20,238 nt of DNA, taken from the NCBI GenBank assembly GCA_002391235.1, contig DGRX01000030.1, positions 57,278 to 77,515 of the forward strand. The letters run 5' to 3'. Of this stretch, positions 14,924 to 20,238 are shown piece by piece. The notes below the pieces were generated by a model. The model was not told where the DNA came from and did not search any database. It saw only the letters and a program-made list of their open reading frames with translations. A program made the position numbers and the translations under genes. The stretch's first letter is position 1, and every line of letters starts with the position of its first letter. The DNA comes from Treponema sp. UBA4377 (GTDB lineage Bacteria > Spirochaetota > Spirochaetia > Treponematales > Treponemataceae).

Positions 14924-15715
14924 TTACACCTTAAAATCAATTCCGTCTAGTGTCGGAGCGGCCGACGGCTCGGCGTAAAGGCGGGTCACCGCCGCGTAGC
15001 CTTCGACGCAGGCGTCGTAGTCGGAATACTCCCGCGCCGCGCTGTGAACCCTTCCGCCTGTAAAATTCCTTTCGTAGCGGCCGCCGCCCAAATCTTTAAG
15101 GGCAACCTTGTCGCCGATGTATTCCCTAAAGGAAACGCCCGCGAACTTGGCGCCCTTGTAAAGGCGGCTTTGCGCCATTCCGTTGACGTTAGTGAACACG
15201 CACTTTTCTTTTGGCATAAGGCCGCCTTGCGCGGTTACTGCCATGCTTTTAAAAACCGACAAATTTTTGGCGGCAAAGTCGGCCATCGCGTAGTACTCGT
15301 TTTCGTCCTCGCTTCCGACAATTTCGTCGTCGGGCCACATTACGCTCAAGGCCGCGCTGGGGATTCCCATCAAAGCCGCCTGACGCGCCGCTCCGCAAGT
15401 GCCGGAATACAAAATGTCAAGGCCAAGGTTTGGGCCGCGGTTTATGCCGGAAAGCAAAATGTCGGGCCTGTCAAAGACCTTTCCGTGAATGGCGGTCATA
15501 ACGCAGTCGGCCGGAGAGCCCGCGCAAGTGAAAAAATTTTCGTCGATTTCGCGGACTTCGATTCCGGCGCTCATATGGATTGACTGGCTTGTTCCGCTTT
15601 GGTTATTCGCCGGCGCCATTACGTAAACAGTGTGGTTGTCGTCCAACAAGCGCTCGCGCAAAACGTTTATTCCCGGCGCGTCAAAACCGTCGTCGTTGGT
15701 CAAGAGTATTTTCAC
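14924..15715 (-). CDS. surE: 5'/3'-nucleotidase SurE
   Basis: A metal-dependent phosphatase that removes phosphate from nucleoside 5'- and 3'-monophosphates and helps stationary-phase survival in several bacteria; cytoplasmic. The 263 residues match the family length. The signature ligands are present: NDDG at residues 7-10 (Asp8, Asp9), NQSGTSQSI at 38-46 (Ser40) and SGINRGPNLG at 89-98 (Asn92), followed by YSGTCGAARQAALMGIPS. The start is GTG at 15715, which shares one base with the TAG of the upstream galactokinase-like gene (TAGTG), so translation is coupled. The next gene downstream starts two bases after its stop. Its place after a sugar-kinase-like gene and before TPR/NHL scaffold genes does not by itself explain the pathway. 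Confidence 0.95.
   Translation of the reverse strand: MKILLTNDDGFDAPGINVLRERLLDDNHTVYVMAPANNQSGTSQSIHMSAGIEVREIDENFFTCAGSPADCVMTAIHGKVFDRPDILLSGINRGPNLGLDILYSGTCGAARQAALMGIPSAALSVMWPDDEIVGSEDENEYYAMADFAAKNLSVFKSMAVTAQGGLMPKEKCVFTNVNGMAQSRLYKGAKFAGVSFREYIGDKVALKDLGGGRYERNFTGGRVHSAAREYSDYDACVEGYAAVTRLYAEPSAAPTLDGIDFKV
14927..14932 (-). promoter_or_regulatory. Ribosome binding site for the TTG-started TPR gene
   Basis: AAGGTG on the minus strand lies in the last codons of surE, five bases before the TTG at 14921. It supports coupled translation from the rare start. Confidence 0.45.
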
Positions 15716-16908
15716 TAGAGCCGCACCTGATGGGCGCCCTTGGCGGGCTTGACTTCAAAGGTTTCCGCCTCAAAGCCAAAGATTCTTGAATATTCGTCAA
15801 GCTTTTTGCGGTAGACTTCCTCGTCGCTGTCGCGGATAATCGCGTAGAGGCAGCGGCCAAAGCCCTTTCCGGTGATGCGGCCGCAAGTTACAGGCTCGCG
15901 GATGTCGACCAAATTTGGCTCCAGCTCGCCCACCCGCTTAAGGATCCAGTCGATTTCAGGGCAAGAAAGCTTGTAGTTTTCCTGCAAGAGCTTGTGGCTG
16001 TTGTTTACCGAGCGCGCGAACTTTGTGAACTTGCCTTTTTTGATTCCGTCAAGCGCGTCCAAAATCAAGCCGTGCTCGTAAATTATGTACAAAAGCTTTT
16101 GCCTTGTGTCTTCGCTTACGACGGAAAGCATTTCGTTTACGTTGGTGGGGTTTGTGTCGTAAACCCAGCCGCCGGGAACGCCCTTCTTGCGCTCCTTTAA
16201 GTCGCCCAACAAAAGCGCGTGCTCAGGCTCGCGGATTTCGTCCTCGTTCCAAATGGAGACGCGCGGAACCTTTGCGTCGGTCAAGAGAATCTTGTAGCCC
16301 GAAAAGTCAAACGGAATGTTTTCGTAGGTCTGCTGCCCGTAGTCGGTCAAAATCATCGAGTCCGGCTCCGAGTAAAGCGCGGCGAAATTGTCGGCGATTA
16401 AATTTCCGGTCTTTAGGAAAAGGCGGTTTCCCCTGTCCAAGACTTGCAAAAGCTGCGAGTCCTCGCAATTGATTTTTTGCGCCTTTTTGATTGCCAATGC
16501 CGTTCCCGCCTTGATGGCGGATGTGATGCCAAAGCCGGCGGAAGGAAGAATCTCGGAATAAACGGTAAAGTCCATTCCCTTAAGCTCGATTCCGCTTGAA
16601 ACGTATCCGTAGACGACGGCCTTTAGAATGTTGGCCCAGCGGTCCTCTTTTTTAACCTTAAGGTTTGTCAGGTCGGACTTTTTGCGCTCCTTAAGCTGGA
16701 CAAAATGGAACTTGAGCGCGCTGTCGTCCCTAAGCGAGACCGCCACGTAAACCGGAATGTTCACGGCCATCGAAAGCGTCTTGTCCTTGAAAAACCAGCA
16801 GGAGTGCTCCCCCATCAAATGAAAGCGGCCCGGAGTCGAAATCACGACTTTTGGATTCTCTCCGTATTCCTTTTTATGCGCGGCGTAAATATCTTTTGTA
16901 GTAGCCAT
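15715..16908 (-). CDS. Galactokinase-family GHMP kinase with altered sugar-binding motif
   Basis: The 397-residue GHMP-superfamily kinase is closest to galactokinase. TPGRFHLMGEHS (residues 25-36) matches the N-terminal signature. LPSAGFGITSA (121-131) is the ATP loop, NLIADNFAALYS (169-180) carries the candidate catalytic Asp173, NNSHKLLQENYKLSCPEID (302-320) and GRITGKGFGRCLY (343-355) are typical galactokinase blocks. It departs from GalK where galactose is held: the usual EHTDY reads EHSCW, losing the sugar-contacting Asp, and the SSSAA of the ATP loop reads ITSAI. ATP-dependent phosphorylation of a sugar is likely; that the sugar is galactose is not shown, and loss of activity is possible. 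The ATG has GGGTGG upstream (16920-16915). It is the first gene of the surE/TPR/VWA operon. Confidence 0.85.
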   Translation of the reverse strand: MATTKDIYAAHKKEYGENPKVVISTPGRFHLMGEHSCWFFKDKTLSMAVNIPVYVAVSLRDDSALKFHFVQLKERKKSDLTNLKVKKEDRWANILKAVVYGYVSSGIELKGMDFTVYSEILPSAGFGITSAIKAGTALAIKKAQKINCEDSQLLQVLDRGNRLFLKTGNLIADNFAALYSEPDSMILTDYGQQTYENIPFDFSGYKILLTDAKVPRVSIWNEDEIREPEHALLLGDLKERKKGVPGGWVYDTNPTNVNEMLSVVSEDTRQKLLYIIYEHGLILDALDGIKKGKFTKFARSVNNSHKLLQENYKLSCPEIDWILKRVGELEPNLVDIREPVTCGRITGKGFGRCLYAIIRDSDEEVYRKKLDEYSRIFGFEAETFEVKPAKGAHQVRL

Positions 16909-16936
16909 TTTATTCCACCCAATATCTTAAATCATT

Positions 16937-16965
16937 TTTATATTGAACAAATATTAAAAATGCAA
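16937..16965 (-). promoter_or_regulatory. Promoter of the galactokinase-like/surE operon
   Basis: Minus-strand TTGCAT (16965-16960), a 17-bp spacer and TATAAA (16942-16937). The start near 16930 leaves a 22-nt leader containing the GGGTGG ribosome binding site. It interleaves with the divergent lnt promoter, so the two may compete for RNA polymerase. Confidence 0.6.
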
Positions 16966-16971
16966 TAAGAT
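16943..16971 (+). promoter_or_regulatory. Promoter of lnt; very short leader
   Basis: TTGAAC (16943-16948), a 17-bp spacer and TAAGAT (16966-16971) put the start near 16978, five bases before the ATG at 16983. A second -10-like TATTAT at 16971-16976 would give a leaderless message. No Shine-Dalgarno is seen. Confidence 0.5.
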
Positions 16972-16982
16972 ATTATACCACA

Positions 16983-18701
16983 ATGACGCTAGTTTTTCAA
17001 GTTATTTGCGCTCTTTTTTCTGGATTCTTGTCCGCGCTTTCGATGCCAAACGAATTTTTGGCCTTTGGCTCGCCCGTCATTGGCTTTTTTGCCTTAGTTC
17101 CCCTGTATTTTGCGGTCAAAAAGGCCCGATCCTACAAAGTTGCGGCCCTTTTGTTCGCCATCGACGCGCTTTTCACGCACTTGCTGTCCAGCTACTGGCT
17201 GGCCAACTTCAAGGACTTCGCCTTTTTCACGCTTGGAGCGTCGGCCATTGGAACCGCCTGCATAGAGGCCATGGCCGGCTGCCTCTTCTTTTTTCCCTTT
17301 GCGGGAACGGAGTCCAGCCTAAAAAGCGGCCAAAAAGCGCGGCTTGACTATGAGGCCTTTAGGCCCTTGCACTTTGCGGCGGTCCGCGTGGCCTACGAAT
17401 GGGCAAAGTCCACGGGCTTTTTGGCCTATCCTTGGGGAGCCCTTTCGATGTCGGCCTTTACAAGCAAGGCCCTCATGCAGAGCGCCGACATTTTTGGAAC
17501 TTACGGCATAAGCTTTTTGATGGCCTTTTTTGCCGCCTGTGCCGCCGAATTCATCCTAAATTCCAATAAATTCAACTTTGACCTAGCCTGCAACGCAAAA
17601 TGCCTTGCGCTCTGCCTAATTTTGCTTTTTGCCTATGGAACGTTCAAGCTTTGCCAAAAAAGCCCGGTCCAAAAGACATTGAACGCGGTCCTTGTCCAGC
17701 AAAACATGGACCCCTGGGCCTCGGACGACGACTACGAAAGCGTCCAAAAGTCCATGGGCCTTTCAAGGTCCGGCCTTAGGGAATTTGAGGGCATGGGCCT
17801 AAAGGCAGACTTGGTCGTCTGGAGCGAGGCCGTCTTGCGGTACGCGATTCCCCAAGCCTTGGACCGCTACAACTACGTTCCCTCGCCGCAAAGCCTTTTT
17901 GACTTTATAAAAAGCGCGGGCGTTCCGTTTGTAATCGGCGGCCCCTATTTTGAGCGGACCGAGGACGGAAAGGCCGCAAAAATGCATAACGCCGCGCTGG
18001 TATTTGACAAGGATGCCAAGCTTAGGGGCTATTGCGCAAAGAGCCACTTGGTCCCCTTTGCCGAGGTCATTCCTTTTGCTGAGAGCGAATTTGTAAAAAG
18101 GACGATGGAACGTCTTGTGGGCTTTTCCAACGGCTGGAATCCCGGAAGCCGCTTGGCCCTATTTGACTTTAAGGCAAGGCTGGCGCCGGACGCAAGCCAG
18201 CCGGAATTCCACGACCTTTCAAAAAGCCCGGACCAGGAAGAAGGAGCCAAAGTCCGCGCGGCCCTTCCGATTTGCTTTGAGGACGCCTTTCCAGACGTTT
18301 GCGGCCCGATGTTCCATGCCGGAGCGGAAGTCTTTATAAACATTACCGACGACTCTTGGTCCAAGACCGCGTCCGCCGAGCGCCAGCACTTTGCGGTGGC
18401 CGCCTTTAGGGCCGTAGAATATCGGACGACGCTTGTCCGCTCCACCAACGCGGGCCTTACCGGAATCGTTGACGACAAGGGCCGCGTGGTTCAATCGATT
18501 CCCTTGTTCAAGGACGACTGGCTTTGCGCCCAAATCCCGATTTACGCTCGCCGCTCCACAGTCTACTCTGAGTACGGAAACTGGTTTGCCCATCTTATCC
18601 TAGCGCTCATCGCTCTTTGCGCCGTTCTAAAGGCCCGCCAAATCCGCCCGCCCAGCCTTCGCGACTGCGTCCGAACGGAGTTGGAGAGAATTGAATTTTA
18701 G
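16983..18701 (+). CDS. lnt: Apolipoprotein N-acyltransferase
   Basis: Adds the third acyl chain to the N-terminal cysteine of lipoproteins, the last step of lipoprotein maturation, in the inner membrane. The 572-residue protein has five or six N-terminal membrane segments (residues 1-20, 28-46, 52-75, 80-108, about 168-192, 205-222), then a nitrilase-fold domain (about 233-520) and a last membrane segment (534-550). The catalytic triad is visible: Glu282 in VVWSEAVLRY, Lys353 in GYCAKSHLVPFAE and Cys431 in LPICFEDAFPD. The usual GGPYF and NITDDSW blocks are present. It is somewhat longer than the E. coli enzyme. The ATG follows the promoter closely and starts the first membrane segment. A lipoprotein gene follows under its own promoter. 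Confidence 0.95.
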   Translation: MTLVFQVICALFSGFLSALSMPNEFLAFGSPVIGFFALVPLYFAVKKARSYKVAALLFAIDALFTHLLSSYWLANFKDFAFFTLGASAIGTACIEAMAGCLFFFPFAGTESSLKSGQKARLDYEAFRPLHFAAVRVAYEWAKSTGFLAYPWGALSMSAFTSKALMQSADIFGTYGISFLMAFFAACAAEFILNSNKFNFDLACNAKCLALCLILLFAYGTFKLCQKSPVQKTLNAVLVQQNMDPWASDDDYESVQKSMGLSRSGLREFEGMGLKADLVVWSEAVLRYAIPQALDRYNYVPSPQSLFDFIKSAGVPFVIGGPYFERTEDGKAAKMHNAALVFDKDAKLRGYCAKSHLVPFAEVIPFAESEFVKRTMERLVGFSNGWNPGSRLALFDFKARLAPDASQPEFHDLSKSPDQEEGAKVRAALPICFEDAFPDVCGPMFHAGAEVFINITDDSWSKTASAERQHFAVAAFRAVEYRTTLVRSTNAGLTGIVDDKGRVVQSIPLFKDDWLCAQIPIYARRSTVYSEYGNWFAHLILALIALCAVLKARQIRPPSLRDCVRTELERIEF

Positions 18702-18702
18702 T

Positions 18703-18732
18703 TTGCGTTTTTTTATAAAACCGTGTTATAAT
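18703..18732 (+). promoter_or_regulatory. Extended -10 promoter of the LRR lipoprotein
   Basis: TTGCGT (18703-18708), an 18-bp spacer and perfect TATAAT (18727-18732) preceded by TG (18724-18725). Transcription should start near 18739, giving a 35-nt leader with GGGGAG (18758-18763) 10 nt before the ATG at 18774. It begins one base after the lnt stop codon. Confidence 0.65.
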
Positions 18733-18773
18733 TTTAGAATAATTATAAAAGCTTTTTGGGGAGAAAAAACAAT

Positions 18774-20238
18774 ATGAAAAAGTTCAACCGCCTTATCGGA
18801 ACAGCGGCCGCGCTTTTATTGACCGTCACAGCCTGCTCAAACTCATTCACTCCGCAAGCGTCCGGGCAACAGCAATCGCAAAATGGCGGCGGGTCTTACA
18901 GTCAGGAAGCCTTGGCCACTCCCCTTACGCTTGAAGCATGCGACGCCGGAGCGGTCGTAACATTTAGCAACAAGGCCGCCGGCCCCGTCACCTACAAGGT
19001 CAACAGAGGAGCGGCGCAAACAATCGCAAAAAACTCGACAGGAACAATCACGCTTGCCAAAAGCGGCGACAAGGTGGAATTCTTTGGCGACAACAAGGCG
19101 TACGCGACAAGCGCCAGCAATTACAGCAACATCGCTTGCGACAAAGACTGCAATGTTTACGGCAACATCATGAGCCTTGTTAAAAGCCAAGGCTTTGAAA
19201 AAGCGACAACGCTAGAAAATGCTTATACTTTTGCCAGGCTCTTCGCTGACAACACCCATGTAAAGAACAAAAGCGGCGCGGACTTGCTTTTGCCCGCCAC
19301 CACGCTGGCGAATTACTGCTACCAAGAAATGTTCGACGGCTGCGCGAGTCTGACGGCCGCGCCAGACCTCCCCGCCACCACGCTGGCGGAAAACTGCTAC
19401 AGCGGCATGTTCTACAACTGCGCAAGCCTGACTGCCGCGCCAAACCTTCCCGCCACCACGCTGGCGAATTACTGCTACAAAGGAATGTTCCACAGCTGCA
19501 CAAGCCTGACTACCGCGCCAAGCCTTCCCGCCACCACGCTGGCGGAAAACTGCTACAGCGACATGTTCCAAGGCTGCGCGAGCCTGACAGCCGCGCCAGA
19601 GCTCAAAGCCACCACGCTGGCGAACTACTGCTACCAATACATGTTCTACGGCTGCGCAAGCCTTAACAGCGTAACTTGCCTTGCGACGGATATTTCAGCA
19701 ATCGTCTGCACGACAGACTGGCTTAACGGCGTTGCCGCCAGCGGCACGTTCACCAAGGCGGCGGGCATGACAAGCTGGACACGCGGCGAAAACGGCATTC
19801 CCTACGGCTGGACATACAACGAAGAAGCGCCTCTTGCAATTCCTCTTACTTTGGAAGCCGCCGTCGACGGAGCGGTCGTAACATTTACCAACAAGGCATC
19901 CGGCCCCGTCACCTACAAAGTCAACGGAGGAACGGCGCAAAAAATCGCAAGCGGCGACTCCGCAAACATAACGCTTGCCAAAGTTGGCGGCAAGGTGGAA
20001 TTCTTTGGCGACAACAAGGCGTACGCGACAAGCGAGAGCAATTGCAGCAATATCTATTGCGACAAAGACTGCTATGTTTACGGCAACATCATGAGCCTTG
20101 TTAATAGCGCGCATTTTGAAAATGCGACCGCGCTAGAAGAAGGTTATACGTTTGCCAGTTTCTTCAGAAGCAACACCCATATAAAAAACAAAAGCGACGC
20201 GGACTTGCTTTTGCCGGCCACCACGCTGGCGGACTTCT
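18774..20238 (+). CDS. BspA-type leucine-rich-repeat surface lipoprotein (3' end outside the window)
   Basis: The partial frame of 488 codons stays open at the window edge. The lipoprotein signal is MKKFNRLIGTAAALLLTVTAC, with lipobox VTAC and lipidated Cys21, so it is lipid-anchored and probably surface-exposed. After a Gln/Ser/Gly linker it is modular. A beta-sandwich-like part (PLTLEA... to KNKSGADLLL, residues 50-173) is followed by five 26-residue repeats of the form PATTLAxxCYxxMFxxCxSLTxAPxL (174-303) and a cap (TTDWLNGVAASGTFTKAAGM... GIPYGWTYN). Then the whole module begins again at residue 357. Such LRR proteins in oral and gut bacteria act in adhesion or host contact; that is family knowledge, not shown here. 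It has its own promoter after lnt, whose product would acylate it. Confidence 0.85.
   Translation, partial: MKKFNRLIGTAAALLLTVTACSNSFTPQASGQQQSQNGGGSYSQEALATPLTLEACDAGAVVTFSNKAAGPVTYKVNRGAAQTIAKNSTGTITLAKSGDKVEFFGDNKAYATSASNYSNIACDKDCNVYGNIMSLVKSQGFEKATTLENAYTFARLFADNTHVKNKSGADLLLPATTLANYCYQEMFDGCASLTAAPDLPATTLAENCYSGMFYNCASLTAAPNLPATTLANYCYKGMFHSCTSLTTAPSLPATTLAENCYSDMFQGCASLTAAPELKATTLANYCYQYMFYGCASLNSVTCLATDISAIVCTTDWLNGVAASGTFTKAAGMTSWTRGENGIPYGWTYNEEAPLAIPLTLEAAVDGAVVTFTNKASGPVTYKVNGGTAQKIASGDSANITLAKVGGKVEFFGDNKAYATSESNCSNIYCDKDCYVYGNIMSLVNSAHFENATALEEGYTFASFFRSNTHIKNKSDADLLLPATTLADF
18921..20238 (+). repeat. Direct duplication of a 921-bp module within the lipoprotein gene
   Basis: 18921-19292 and 19842-20213 are colinear without gaps (124 codons each, about three-quarters identical in protein, e.g. 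KVEFFGDNKAYATS and VYGNIMSLV). Both lead into the same LLLPATTLA. The offset is 921 bp (307 codons). The second module is cut by the window end. Confidence 0.85.
19293..19682 (+). repeat. Five 78-bp tandem repeats encoding LRR units
   Basis: Units start at 19293, 19371, 19449, 19527 and 19605, each exactly 78 bp (26 codons), and share the 15-base core GCCACCACGCTGGCG. A sixth unit starts at 20214 in the next module. DNA-level similarity and the in-frame period suggest recent amplification and a tract able to change copy number by recombination. Confidence 0.9.

Noticed and set aside
19293..19682. CRISPR array or satellite DNA
   Set aside because: The 78-bp period is in frame, has no unique spacers and encodes LRR units.
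18843..20114. Long minus-strand open frames across the lipoprotein
   Set aside because: They mirror the repeat coding sequence, lack ribosome binding sites and have low-complexity repetitive products.

Overview
The window (about 50% G+C, gene-dense) looks like chromosome of a host-associated spirochaete, most likely a Treponema. The support is indirect: an excisionase-type HTH fused to a PTS IIA domain, a very large Phe-terminated outer-membrane protein, a TPR/NHL/von Willebrand protein beside SurE, and a BspA-type leucine-rich-repeat lipoprotein, all with one uniform codon style. No phage, transposase, CRISPR array, rRNA or tRNA was seen.

Layout. 39-689 (-) is an RluA-type pseudouridine synthase, divergent from 741-1907 (+), an exported transglutaminase-like protein. 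1989-2636 (-) is the HTH-PTS IIA regulator. The 284-bp gap 2637-2920 holds its promoter, an unexplained highly structured block, and the promoter of a 57-residue zinc-ribbon protein (2921-3094, +). A bidirectional terminator separates that gene from plsC (3167-3937, -). Divergent from plsC, the + operon 4023-12118 encodes a polytopic membrane protein and, through an ATGA overlap, a 2025-residue reading frame. In that frame DNA polymerase IV (DinB) runs without any stop codon into a signal sequence and a giant outer-membrane beta-barrel protein.

Convergent with it is a tightly overlapped minus-strand operon (16908 to 12133): a galactokinase-family GHMP kinase, SurE, a TPR protein and an exported TPR/NHL/VWA protein. 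Divergent from the operon is lnt (16983-18701, +). After lnt a separate promoter drives a repeat-rich LRR lipoprotein (18774 onward, +), which runs off the window. Lnt acylates lipoproteins, so enzyme and a likely substrate are neighbours.

Much of the window concerns the cell envelope: PlsC, Lnt, the outer-membrane protein, the LRR lipoprotein and several exported proteins. The main oddity is the in-frame DinB/outer-membrane-protein fusion. Second are the structured, terminator-flanked block at 2712-2850 and several genes (rluA, plsC, 4023, lnt) whose promoters sit so close to the ATG that the mRNAs would be leaderless or nearly so.
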